Source of the DNA: Alcanivorax sp.
Lineage (GTDB): Bacteria > Pseudomonadota > Gammaproteobacteria > Pseudomonadales > Alcanivoracaceae
Reading direction: 5' to 3'
Assembly (NCBI RefSeq): GCF_017794965.1
Contig: NZ_CP051240.1
Span: forward strand, 1,612,001-1,676,000
DNA length: 64,000 nt
This document shows positions 1-8,420 of this stretch, in pieces; the stretch's first letter is position 1, and each line of letters opens with the position of its first letter. The translations under genes and the position numbers were made by a program. The notes beneath the pieces were generated by a model that was not told where the DNA came from, ran no database searches, and saw only the letters and a list, made by a program, of their open reading frames with translations.

Positions 1-2184
1 GATCCTCGTATCTTCTTTACAGAAGACAATCCGGATTTCAAACGCTTCATTTCCCTGGAAGACAGCTTCACTGCCAATGAGGTGGTGTTGTTCGTTATTC
101 ATCCCAAAGATGATGATCTCTTTACCAATAAAACCCTGACTGCTATCGAATCCCTTACCGAGGATGCCTGGCTGTTGCCCCATGCCACCCGGGTGGATTC
201 GCTCTCCAATTTTCAGCACACCGAAGTGGAAGGGGATGAGCTTTATGTGGCGCCGTTGGTGGAATATGCCGATACGCTCTCCCAACAGGAGCTGACCCGG
301 ATCCGCGAGATCGCAGTGAACGAGCCCTCGTTGCTGGGCCGTTTGGTGTCTGAAGAGGGCCATGTGGCCGGGATCGCCGCCACCGTAACCATGGGGGAGG
401 GGAAGACTGAAGCGCCGGAGATTACCGCTGCCGCAAGGGAAATGGCGCAGGAATACAATCAGCGCTACCCGGACATTGAATTCATGGTCACCGGTACCGT
501 GGTGTTCAACCAGGCGTCTGCGGAAGCCACCGAGCAATCCATGTCCACGACCTTGCCGCTGGCTTTTGTGATCATGCTGGTGTGTTTGTGGCTGATCCTG
601 CGTAGCGTGATGTTTGTGGTGGTGACCGTGTTCATCATCAACTTTTCGATTGCTTCTGCCATGGGCGTTGCCATGTGGCTGGGCATCGAATTTTCTCCCA
701 TCGTCGGCATGGCGCCGGCCATGATTCTTACCCTGGCAGTGGCGGACTCGGTGCATATCCTTGCCAGTTACCGGCACGAAAGGCTGGAGGGCAAGGAAAA
801 GGCCGCCAGTATTATCGAAAGCCTGCGTATCAACATTCAGCCGGTTTGGCTAACCAGCCTGACCACTGCCATTGGCTTTGCCATCCTCAATTTCTCCGAA
901 TCACAGCCGTTCAGGGCGCTGGGTAATGTGGTGCTGATTGGCGTGCTGCTGGCGTTCTTCTTCTCGGTAGTACTGTTGCCTGCCCTGGTGATGATGATTC
1001 CCCACAAGATCGAACCGGGCAAACAGCGGGATTTCTCTCCCATGATGGGCGCGCTGGGAAGACACATCACACGGCGTTACCGCGCCTGGCTGATGGGTAT
1101 GTCCGTGGTGGTGGTGGTGCTGATGGGCTGTATCGGTATGAACCGCATCAACGATGTGTTCAATGAATACTTCGATGAAACCTTCGAGGTAAGGCGGGTG
1201 AATGATTTTGCCATGGCCGAGCTCACCGGTATGCACCGGATCGATTATGCCGTGCCGTCGGCGGATTCCGGTGGTGCCATGGAGCCAGAGTATCTGCGTA
1301 ACCTGGATAAACTGGTGACCTGGCTGGAGCAGCAGGAACACGTGGTCTATGCCACGTCCTATACCAATGTGATCAAGCGACTCAATCGTGACATGCATGG
1401 TGGGGATCCCGCGTACTACCGCATTCCCGAGTCCCGGGAACTGATTTCCCAGTACACCTTGCTTTATGAGCTGTCACTGCCCCAGGGGCTTGGTCTTGAA
1501 GACCAGTTGGATATCGACAAGTCCCAGGCACGTCTGGTGGTGATGCTGGAGAATATCGGTTCGCGTCCGGTGCTGGAATTCAATCAGAAAGTGGAAGACT
1601 GGATGGCGGCGAACTGGCCTGATTACATGCAGGCCAAAGGCACTGGCATGGATGTGCTGTTCGGTCATGTGACCATGCGCAATATCACGAGCATGTTGTC
1701 GGGGGCGTTGATTGCACTGATCAGTGTTTCGGTGCTGTTGATCCTGGCGCTGCGTTCCTTCCGCTATGGCATGTTGTCACTGATTCCAAACCTGCTGCCC
1801 GCTGGCATGGCATTCGGTCTTTGGGGATTGATCAATGGTGAAATCGGATTGGCCGTGTCGGTGGTGGCGTGTATGACGCTTGGGATCGTGGTAGATGATA
1901 CTGTTCACTTTTTGAGCAAGTATGTGCGCGCAAAACGCGAGCTGGGTCTCAATACGGAAAAAGCGGTGGAATATGCCCTGCGCACCGTCGGGGTGGCACT
2001 GGTCGCCACCTCCGTTGTGCTGGTAGCAAACTTTGCGGTGATCGGGACCAGCCATTTCTACCCAAACGCCAGCATGGGGCTGTTGTCAGCGATCACCATT
2101 GCCATGGCATTGATCGTGGACTTCTTCTTTTTTGTTCCCTTGCTGGTGGCGCTGGACCGCCGCCGCAAGAGTGCCCGGGCCTAG
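1..2184 (+). CDS. RND/MMPL-type membrane exporter, 5' end cut by the window
   Basis: Inner-membrane, proton-driven permease of the RND superfamily (MMPL/HAE3 type); the cargo cannot be told from sequence. The frame is open from base 1 (it begins DPRIFFTEDNP), so the start codon and first helix lie upstream. The remaining 727 codons show two matching halves: membrane helices at about bases 540-1000 and again at about 1690-2150, with a large periplasmic loop between. Each half keeps the acidic helix expected for proton relay, AVADSVHIL near base 740 and GIVVDDTVHFL near base 1885. No adaptor or outer-membrane channel gene follows; a sensor kinase starts 60 bp downstream on the same strand. The family call is firm, the substrate is unknown. 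Confidence 0.85.
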   Translation, partial: DPRIFFTEDNPDFKRFISLEDSFTANEVVLFVIHPKDDDLFTNKTLTAIESLTEDAWLLPHATRVDSLSNFQHTEVEGDELYVAPLVEYADTLSQQELTRIREIAVNEPSLLGRLVSEEGHVAGIAATVTMGEGKTEAPEITAAAREMAQEYNQRYPDIEFMVTGTVVFNQASAEATEQSMSTTLPLAFVIMLVCLWLILRSVMFVVVTVFIINFSIASAMGVAMWLGIEFSPIVGMAPAMILTLAVADSVHILASYRHERLEGKEKAASIIESLRINIQPVWLTSLTTAIGFAILNFSESQPFRALGNVVLIGVLLAFFFSVVLLPALVMMIPHKIEPGKQRDFSPMMGALGRHITRRYRAWLMGMSVVVVVLMGCIGMNRINDVFNEYFDETFEVRRVNDFAMAELTGMHRIDYAVPSADSGGAMEPEYLRNLDKLVTWLEQQEHVVYATSYTNVIKRLNRDMHGGDPAYYRIPESRELISQYTLLYELSLPQGLGLEDQLDIDKSQARLVVMLENIGSRPVLEFNQKVEDWMAANWPDYMQAKGTGMDVLFGHVTMRNITSMLSGALIALISVSVLLILALRSFRYGMLSLIPNLLPAGMAFGLWGLINGEIGLAVSVVACMTLGIVVDDTVHFLSKYVRAKRELGLNTEKAVEYALRTVGVALVATSVVLVANFAVIGTSHFYPNASMGLLSAITIAMALIVDFFFFVPLLVALDRRRKSARA

Positions 2185-2244
2185 CCAGCCCGGGAAAGCA
2201 GTGCTAACGTAGCGCCACATAACCGGTTCTACGGAACGGACACT

Positions 2245-4455
2245 GTGACGTACAAGAAAGATCGCAAAGTACTGAGAAAGGTCGACTACGGGGCCGCCAA
2301 GAATTCTCTGATGGGAGTCCTGGCGGCCCTGCTGGTTTATGCCCTGGTGTTTGCCTGGGGGCAGCTGTATCAAAGCCATGAACTGGAGGCGCTGGTCGGC
2401 GGTGGCGCTGTGTTGGTCGTCACGGCCTATCGGCTCTGGTTGTTTGCCCGCTTCGATGCGCTTTATGGTGCAGGCCCTGCACGCTGGCGCAAGTTGTTCG
2501 GTGTGGGGCTTTCCCTTCATGCATTACTCTGGGGGCTGATTCCCGCCTGGCTGGCCTGGCAGGTCGGCACCGGGTTCAATTTTTTCGCCATCCTGCTTTA
2601 TAACGTGGGCGTTACCACGGCCTTGGGGTCATCCTGGATGGCAGGCCTGCGCGTTCGACAGGCCTATATTGTGCTCATGTTCCTGCCCACCTTGCTGGTA
2701 CTGCTGGTCACCGGCGCCTTGCATGACTGGGTGATCGCTATTCTTATCGGCAGTTATGCCTTCTATCTTTTCCGTCTCTATCGCGGCCAGTACGAAACTT
2801 TCTGGCATGCGGTCACCCGGGAGCGTCGCAGCCGGGCAGAATTGGCCCAGCAACCCACCCGTACCAATACGGAAATCCAGCTCAGCCTGGTCTATCGGCT
2901 GGCCCATGAACTACGCACCCCCATGAATTCCCTGATGGGCATGATGTCCCTGCTGGAAGACACCCGTCTCAATGATGAGCAGAAGGATTACATGCAGGTC
3001 GCCGGACGTAGCGGGAAACTGCTACTGACGTTGATCGATGATGTGCTGGACTATTCGCGCATCCTGTCACGGCGGGTGACCCTGAACTCTGAATTTTTCG
3101 ATTTTCGCAGCGCCATTGAGCAGGCTCTGGAAGCCTTCGGTCCCATGGCCCAAGCTAATGGTCTTGAGCTTACCTGTGTTATTGACCGCATGCTGCCCAA
3201 GCGGATCCGGGGGGATCGTGACCGCCTGATGCAGATCCTCAACAATCTGTTCAGCAACGCCATCAAGTTCAGCGACCGGGGCGAGATTCGTCTTGATGTG
3301 GATTTCACCGTGGAAAGCGAAGCGTCAGGCGTGCTGCGGGTACGTGTCAGTGATCAAGGCTCCGGCATGGACCCCGAAACCATACGCCACCTGTTTCTCG
3401 ATCGTTTCATCGAAGATGGGCAGGACGCTTACAGCAGCCACCACACCGGTTTTGGGTTGCTGGTCTGCAAAGGGCTTGTGGATGCCATGGGCGGTCATAT
3501 CAGTGCCGAAAGTGTCCCGGGTGAAGGCTCTACCTTCTGGTTTACGGTACCGGTGCAGATGCAGCCGGACATGCGCGAAGCCCAGGGGCTGATTCGAGCC
3601 CTGAACGGGGCACAGGCCGTGGTTGTTGGTGCGGCCGCAGGGACCGTGGCTTGCCTCCAGGAAGAACTGGAGGCGCTGGACTGTCAGTGCTCCTCTGCAG
3701 AAGGGTATGACCATGCGCTGCAGGCATTGCGGGCGGGCCACCGCGAACAAACTGATTTTGACCTGTTGTTTGTGGATACCTGTTCGCGGCCGGAACTGGC
3801 GCTGAACCTGTGTCGTAATGTGATGGAGGATCCTTCGCTGCGGCCGGTGCGACTGGTGTTGATGGCGACTATCGAAGAACGGGGTCTGCCGGCCATACAG
3901 AAAATGGTGGATAAGCACGATCTGGTGGTGCTGGTGCGTCCCGCGCATCGCTCCAGTATTCGTCAGGCCCTGTCCCGGATGATGGGGTTGCAGCGGCAAG
4001 TGCCGGTGGGCGATGCACCCATGCAGACACCGGAGGAACGCCAGCGACGCAAGCGCTTCCGCGTCATGCTGGTGGAGGACAATGAAGTCAATCAGTTGGT
4101 CACCCGGGGCATGATGAGCAAGCTCGGCTATCAGGTGAAGACTGTCAGTAATGGCGAAACGGCACTGGCATTACTGGAGCAAGAGCCCTTCGATCTGGTT
4201 TTGATGGATTGCATGATGCCAGAGATGGACGGTTTCGAAGCGACACGACAGCTGCGCGAGCTGGAAAAGACCCGTGCGCAAGAGAGGACCCCGGTGGTGG
4301 CGATTACGGCCAACACTGCAGAGGGTGTCCAGGCCCGTTGTCTTGCCGCCGGCATGGATGACTTTCTGGCCAAACCGGTTCATCTGGATGCCCTGGAAAC
4401 CGTATTACGCCGCTGGCTGCCGGAGCAACCCGCGGAGAATGACGAGGACGAATAA
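2245..4455 (+). CDS. hybrid sensor histidine kinase with pseudo-receiver and receiver domains
   Basis: Membrane-bound hybrid histidine kinase, 736 aa, starting at GTG. Six hydrophobic helices fill about residues 22-177, with no periplasmic sensor domain of any size. A HisKA domain has its phospho-acceptor at H221 (LAHELRTPMNSL), then a HATPase_c domain with N box (NNLFSNAIKFS), G1 (DQGSGMD) and G2 (TGFGLLV). A degenerate receiver-like stretch at about 455-585 follows, then a complete receiver with E611/D612, phospho-acceptor D655 and K710. There is no HPt domain and no separate regulator beside it, so the partner is unknown. The stop overlaps the next start (TAATG), so the two genes are probably translated together. 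Confidence 0.88.
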   Translation: MTYKKDRKVLRKVDYGAAKNSLMGVLAALLVYALVFAWGQLYQSHELEALVGGGAVLVVTAYRLWLFARFDALYGAGPARWRKLFGVGLSLHALLWGLIPAWLAWQVGTGFNFFAILLYNVGVTTALGSSWMAGLRVRQAYIVLMFLPTLLVLLVTGALHDWVIAILIGSYAFYLFRLYRGQYETFWHAVTRERRSRAELAQQPTRTNTEIQLSLVYRLAHELRTPMNSLMGMMSLLEDTRLNDEQKDYMQVAGRSGKLLLTLIDDVLDYSRILSRRVTLNSEFFDFRSAIEQALEAFGPMAQANGLELTCVIDRMLPKRIRGDRDRLMQILNNLFSNAIKFSDRGEIRLDVDFTVESEASGVLRVRVSDQGSGMDPETIRHLFLDRFIEDGQDAYSSHHTGFGLLVCKGLVDAMGGHISAESVPGEGSTFWFTVPVQMQPDMREAQGLIRALNGAQAVVVGAAAGTVACLQEELEALDCQCSSAEGYDHALQALRAGHREQTDFDLLFVDTCSRPELALNLCRNVMEDPSLRPVRLVLMATIEERGLPAIQKMVDKHDLVVLVRPAHRSSIRQALSRMMGLQRQVPVGDAPMQTPEERQRRKRFRVMLVEDNEVNQLVTRGMMSKLGYQVKTVSNGETALALLEQEPFDLVLMDCMMPEMDGFEATRQLRELEKTRAQERTPVVAITANTAEGVQARCLAAGMDDFLAKPVHLDALETVLRRWLPEQPAENDEDE

Positions 4456-5147
4456 TGCCAAGAAAAGCCTTGTTGCTGGGGGCCACCGGGCTGGTCGGCC
4501 GGTTATGCCTCCAGCAGTTGCTGGATAACGATGCCTACGAAAGCGTGACCGTGCTGTCCCGCCGTGACGGGACACTGTCTCACCCCAAGCTGGATTGGCA
4601 GGTGGTCGATCTCGAAAAGATGGAATCCTGTCAAGCCCTTTTCCAGGTTGATGATGTGTTCTGTTGCCTCGGTACCACCATGAAGAAAGCTGGCTCGCGG
4701 CAGGCCTTTCGTCATGTGGATCATGATCTGGTGGTGCTCGCCGGCCAGCTGGCAAAGCGGGTAGGCGTGCAACGATTTCTGGTGGTTTCTGCCATCAATG
4801 CCAATGCCCGTTCTCCGTTCTTTTACTCGCGGGTAAAAGGACAGATGGAGAGGGCGCTGCAGGCGCTTGAATTACCCTTGCTGGTGCTGGTGCAGCCATC
4901 CTTGTTGCGCGGCCAGCGCGATGACAAGCGTCCGGCAGAAGACTGGGGTAACCTGCTTAATCGTGTCATTGAACCCCTGACTCGCTGGACCGATGCCCAC
5001 TGGCTGCCGGTGGATGCCGAAAAGGTGGCAGAGGGAATGGTGGGGATGGCGCTTGAAGGTCCGGATTCCGGCCTCTACAAACTGCGTTATCGGGATTTCC
5101 TGGTGTACTCGGGCAAGTTGCACGAACGCCAGGCAAAGTCCGGTTGA
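4455..5147 (+). CDS. HTATIP2/TIP30-like atypical SDR oxidoreductase
   Basis: NAD(P)-binding Rossmann protein of the atypical short-chain dehydrogenase group, 230 aa. The N-terminus has the dinucleotide loop GATGLVGR, and FFYSRVKGQ supplies the YxxxK active-site pair. Both patterns, and the length, match bacterial relatives of HTATIP2/TIP30, which have no agreed substrate. It overlaps the kinase stop by one base and so is likely coupled to it, although a functional link is only inferred. RraA starts 42 bp downstream. Confidence 0.75.
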   Translation: MPRKALLLGATGLVGRLCLQQLLDNDAYESVTVLSRRDGTLSHPKLDWQVVDLEKMESCQALFQVDDVFCCLGTTMKKAGSRQAFRHVDHDLVVLAGQLAKRVGVQRFLVVSAINANARSPFFYSRVKGQMERALQALELPLLVLVQPSLLRGQRDDKRPAEDWGNLLNRVIEPLTRWTDAHWLPVDAEKVAEGMVGMALEGPDSGLYKLRYRDFLVYSGKLHERQAKSG

Positions 5148-5189
5148 TGGATCCGCACCAAGGCGGATGAAAAACACCAAGGAGTAGAT

Positions 5190-5672
5190 ATGTCTTTTGT
5201 TACCTGCGACCTGTGTGACGACAACGCTGATATCGTATCGGTGGTGACAGGATTCAACTGGTTCAGTTATGGCGGCCGGAAAGCATTTGGTGGCGAAATC
5301 GTCACTGTTAAATGCTTTGAGGACAATAGTCGGGTGAAAGAGCACCTGGCCACCGATGGCAAGGGCAAGGTCTTGGTTGTGGATGGTGGAGCCAGTCTTC
5401 GCAATGCCCTGATCGGCGACATGATTGCCGAGAATGCCGTGAAGAACGGTTGGGAAGGGGTAATTATCTATGGGGCCTGTCGCGATGTGGATGCGCTGGC
5501 CCAACTGGACATCGGCGTAGTGACACTGGGTTGTGTGCCGATCAAGTCAGTGCGGCGCGATGAAGGTCAGCTCAATATCGATATAGCGTTTGGCGGAGTC
5601 ACATTCCGGCCTGGTGAGTACGTCTATGCTGATAATAATGGCATTATCAGTGCGCCCAAGGCGCTGATCTGA
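5190..5672 (+). CDS. rraA: RraA-family regulator of RNase E (or related aldolase)
   Basis: Cytoplasmic protein of 160 aa, the usual RraA length (E. coli RraA is 161). Known RraA binds RNase E and holds back RNA decay; sister proteins are HMG/CHA aldolases. The N-terminal GGRKAFGGEIVTVK block, the VLVVDGGASLRNALIGD block and the GACRDVDAL turn fit the family closely. A good ribosome site (AAGGAG) lies 8 bases before the ATG. Whether it controls RNase E here cannot be judged from sequence, but its likeness to the gammaproteobacterial RraA branch favours that role. Confidence 0.85.
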   Translation: MSFVTCDLCDDNADIVSVVTGFNWFSYGGRKAFGGEIVTVKCFEDNSRVKEHLATDGKGKVLVVDGGASLRNALIGDMIAENAVKNGWEGVIIYGACRDVDALAQLDIGVVTLGCVPIKSVRRDEGQLNIDIAFGGVTFRPGEYVYADNNGIISAPKALI

Positions 5673-5683
5673 ACCTCCGGCTT

Positions 5684-5710
5684 CAGGATGCCGGTCAATC
5701 CGGCATCCTG
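5684..5710. terminator. hairpin between convergent rraA and the DUF6316-like gene
   Basis: Perfect 11-bp stem, CAGGATGCCGG paired with CCGGCATCCTG around a TCAAT loop. It sits 12 bases after the rraA stop and overlaps the last codons of the gene facing it. There is no clear T-run on either strand, so it may stall or protect RNA ends rather than act as a strong intrinsic terminator. Confidence 0.5.
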
Positions 5711-5910
5711 GCAGGCTGAAGCCCATAGCTCTCCATGGCCTGCATGTCCCGCAAATAGAGCATCAAGCCAGTCTCTGCCTCGGTACGGCTGGCGAATGGG
5801 CCCTCCACCGTATTTTCCCGCGTGCTGAAGTACCAGTCGGGACCTTCATTGAAAAAGCGGTCACTCCTGAACCAGGTACGTGATACGTCATCATTACCTC
5901 TGCATTCCAT
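5695..5910 (-). CDS. small DUF6316-like protein
   Basis: Conserved small protein of 71 aa with no known role. The core WFRSDRFF ... WYFSTREN ... EGPFASRTEAE ... LMLYLRDM matches a pattern I recall as DUF6316 in marine gammaproteobacteria (name given from memory). It is soluble, aromatic-rich and lacks a signal peptide. The ATG at 5910 is preceded by a weak GGGGTGA. The gene stands alone, converges on rraA and shares the hairpin at its 3' end. The repeated aromatic/glycine pattern suggests a small beta-rich fold, which is inference only. Confidence 0.6.
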   Translation of the reverse strand: MECRGNDDVSRTWFRSDRFFNEGPDWYFSTRENTVEGPFASRTEAETGLMLYLRDMQAMESYGLQPARMPD

Positions 5911-6150
5911 GCGTCACCCCAGGTAAAGTTTTGTAAGTGAAATGTTATATTCACAAAATAGCACTACACATTTTCCGGGTGCCATGACCACCTGTCAGAT
6001 TAGTACCTTAATACTAGTCAGGCCTGAACCTTGGGGTGAGCCGTCCAGGAATTTCAAAATGCGGGCTAATTTACTGGTTTAACAGGCGTTTTCTGCTATA
6101 AAGGAGCAAAGGAATAGTGGGCGGTGCCCATTCATCGGCAAGGAAGTGTC

Positions 6151-6558
6151 ATGCTCAAATCAATGTTGGTGGCGGACTACATGAGCCGCCGTGTCATTAC
6201 CCTTTCTCCTGAACAGTCGGTTCACGATGCCATCAGTGTTTTGCTGGAGCACAAGATATCCGGTGCGCCGGTGGTGGATGAGAACGGCCAGTTGAAGGGG
6301 ATGTTCTCCGAATCCGATTGCCTGAAGGGGGCGCTCGAAGCCAGCTACCATGGCACCGAGATTGGGCCGGTAAGCGAATACATGACTCTGGACCTACAGA
6401 CCGTGACCGGGCAGACCTCCATTCTTGATGCCGCAGAAATCTTCCTTGCGGACCATCGCCGGCGGCTGCCGGTGGTGGACGAAGGCAAACTGGTCGGCCA
6501 GATCAGTCGCCGTGATTTATTGCGGGCCATGGATGATTTCAGCCGCAATTCTTCCTGA
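6151..6558 (+). CDS. tandem CBS-domain protein
   Basis: Soluble protein of 135 aa made of two CBS modules, about residues 5-60 (VADYMSRRVITLSPEQSV ...) and 70-130 (VSEYMTLDLQTVTGQTSI ...). Such stand-alone pairs bind adenine nucleotides or S-adenosylmethionine and act as energy sensors; the ligand here is unknown. I chose the ATG at 6151 because AAGGAAG lies just upstream and the protein then starts MLKSMLVADYM like its relatives; a GTG at 6124 would add nine residues with poor support. It is transcribed apart from rraA and lies 50 bp before the DUF805 gene. Confidence 0.82.
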   Translation: MLKSMLVADYMSRRVITLSPEQSVHDAISVLLEHKISGAPVVDENGQLKGMFSESDCLKGALEASYHGTEIGPVSEYMTLDLQTVTGQTSILDAAEIFLADHRRRLPVVDEGKLVGQISRRDLLRAMDDFSRNSS

Positions 6559-6608
6559 TCCACCTTTTTTCATTCTTAATCTACGTTCCAGTAATTTATG
6601 GGGGAAAC

Positions 6609-7190
6609 ATGAACCAGCCTTACCAGGCACCAGGTGCCGATGTTGCTGTCGCCGGTAACGAAACCTATCAACCAAAATTTATTTCACTCTCTGGTCGTAT
6701 TGGCCGGATGCGTTACTTCGTTTATGCCACCGGGCTGACCATGCTGTTCTATCTGGTGGTGGGGGTGGTGGCAGCCATTTTGGTGCCCGCCTTTGCCAGC
6801 GGTGGAGAGGGGGCTATGGGTATGGTGGCCATTGTGCTGAGCACTGTGGCCCTTGCCGCTTTCGTGGGCATGTTGATCATGACCTGGGGTTATATGGTCC
6901 GCCGGCTCAACGATATCAACCTTAGCGGATGGATGAGTCTGCTGATGCTGGTGCCGCTGGCCAACCTGATTCTTGGCCTGGTCCTGATTTTCAAGAAAGG
7001 CTCCCAGGGCGGCAATGATTACGGCGCAGCGCCAGTGGCCAATTCCGGTGGTGTGAAGGCAGCGTTTGCGGTGCTGTTGCTGTTGCTCGTGGGTTACTTC
7101 GGCGTGTTGATGCCGATCACCCTGCAGCAATATGCCCAGTACGTACAACAGGCTGAGCAGTCCCAGATGCAGTTTGAAAACTTCCAGTGA
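6609..7190 (+). CDS. DUF805 membrane protein
   Basis: Membrane protein of 193 aa with a soluble N-terminus (about 33 residues) and four hydrophobic helices. The motif ISLSGRIGRMRYFVY at the first helix, and VRRLNDINLSGW between helices 2 and 3, are the marks of DUF805 (YhaH/YhaI-like) proteins. Their function is unknown. GGGGGAAAC gives a good ribosome site before the ATG. The C-terminus is glutamine-rich and probably cytoplasmic. A strong bidirectional terminator follows. Confidence 0.82.
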   Translation: MNQPYQAPGADVAVAGNETYQPKFISLSGRIGRMRYFVYATGLTMLFYLVVGVVAAILVPAFASGGEGAMGMVAIVLSTVALAAFVGMLIMTWGYMVRRLNDINLSGWMSLLMLVPLANLILGLVLIFKKGSQGGNDYGAAPVANSGGVKAAFAVLLLLLVGYFGVLMPITLQQYAQYVQQAEQSQMQFENFQ

Positions 7191-7257
7191 TGGAAGAATA
7201 GCTTTACGGTTTTCGCGTGTTGCGTTAAGCGTGATGCAGCCGCGAAGCGGCAAAAAA

Positions 7258-7281
7258 AAGGCCGATCAGATGATCGGCCTT
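7258..7281. terminator. bidirectional intrinsic terminator between the DUF805 gene and mdh
   Basis: Stem AAGGCCGATC / GATCGGCCTT with an AGAT loop. Eight A's at 7252-7259 give a U-run for minus-strand mdh transcripts, while TTCTTTG follows on the plus strand. It serves both convergent genes. Confidence 0.85.
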
Positions 7282-7301
7282 CTTTGTTTCTGCGCTACGC
7301 C

Positions 7302-8282
7302 TTACGGCAGCAGGTGGGAAACAGCATCACGCTCTTCCGCCAGTTCCTGCTCGGTAGCCTGCATGCGAGCACGGGAGAAGTCGTTGACTTCCAGGTCCTG
7401 AACAATGGTCCAGTCGCCGTCCTTGCAGGTGCAGGGGTAGGAGTAGATCAGGCCTTCCTGGATACCGTAGGAGCCATCGCTGTAGATGCCCATGGAAACC
7501 CAGTCGCCTTCTTCGGTGCCCAGCGCCCAGGAGCGCATGTGGTCAACAGCAGCGTTCGCCGCGGAAGCGGCTGAAGAAGCACCGCGGGCCTTGATGATGG
7601 CGGCGCCACGCTGCTGTACTTCCGGAATGTAGGTGCCTTCGTACCAGTCCTGCTCAACCTGATCTACCGCTACCTTGCCGTCCACTTCGCAGTGGTGCAG
7701 GTCAGGGTACTGGGTGGAGGAGTGGTTACCCCAGATGGTCATCTTCTTGATGTCGTTGACGGTTTTGCCCAGTTTGGTGGCCAGTTGCGCCATGCCACGG
7801 TTGTGGTCAAGACGGGTCATGGCAGTAAACTGACGCGGGTTGATGTCCGGCGCATTGCGCTGGGCGATCAGGGCGTTGGTGTTGGCCGGGTTGCCGACAA
7901 CCAGAACCTTGATGTCCTTGCTGGCATTGTCGTTGATGGCCTTGCCCTGGGCAGAGAAGATTGCTGCGTTGGCTTCGAGCAGGTCTTTACGCTCCATGCC
8001 CGGACCACGCGGACGTGCACCAACCAGCAGTGCGTAATCGGCGTCCTTGAAGGCCACGTTGGCGTCGTCGGTACCAGAGATGCCGGCAACCAGCGGGAAT
8101 GCGCAGTCTTCCAGCTCCATGATAACGCCCTTCAGGGCTTCCAGAGCGGGGGTGATTTCGAGCAGCTGCAGGATAACGGGCTGGTCTTTACCGAGCATAT
8201 CGCCGGAAGCGATACGGAACAGCAGGGAATAGCTGATTTGGCCAGCGGCGCCGGTGACGGCTACGCGTACGGGTGCTTTCAT
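7302..8282 (-). CDS. mdh: malate dehydrogenase
   Basis: NAD-dependent malate dehydrogenase of the TCA cycle, cytoplasmic, 326 aa, the length of the LDH-like bacterial MDH group found in Pseudomonas relatives and Burkholderia. Visible are the NAD loop GAAGQISYSLLFRIASG, the substrate-arginine loop GARPRGPGMERKD, TRLDHNRG with the second binding arginine, and the catalytic histidine in WGNHSSTQYPD. I placed the start at 8282 (MKAPVRVAVTG), which has AGGAG upstream; a longer open frame to 8402 has no such support. It lies alone, divergent from the reductase gene. It works with icd and glcB in this window in the TCA and glyoxylate cycles. Confidence 0.95.
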   Translation of the reverse strand: MKAPVRVAVTGAAGQISYSLLFRIASGDMLGKDQPVILQLLEITPALEALKGVIMELEDCAFPLVAGISGTDDANVAFKDADYALLVGARPRGPGMERKDLLEANAAIFSAQGKAINDNASKDIKVLVVGNPANTNALIAQRNAPDINPRQFTAMTRLDHNRGMAQLATKLGKTVNDIKKMTIWGNHSSTQYPDLHHCEVDGKVAVDQVEQDWYEGTYIPEVQQRGAAIIKARGASSAASAANAAVDHMRSWALGTEEGDWVSMGIYSDGSYGIQEGLIYSYPCTCKDGDWTIVQDLEVNDFSRARMQATEQELAEERDAVSHLLP

Positions 8283-8373
8283 GAACAATCTCCTAGCTTT
8301 AATTCGGGAGAGGTGGCAGAACGATGAACCTCTGAACCATGCTGTGCATGGGTCAGAGGTCCGAACGGCGCGC

Positions 8374-8379
8374 ATTATA
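8374..8379 (-). promoter_or_regulatory. -10 element of the mdh promoter
   Basis: A perfect TATAAT on the minus strand, about 90 bases upstream of the mdh start. I cannot pick a convincing -35 box at the usual spacing. Confidence 0.5.
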
Positions 8380-8420
8380 AAGGAGCCGGCGACTAATCGC
8401 ACGAACTCCTAAGGAGGAAT

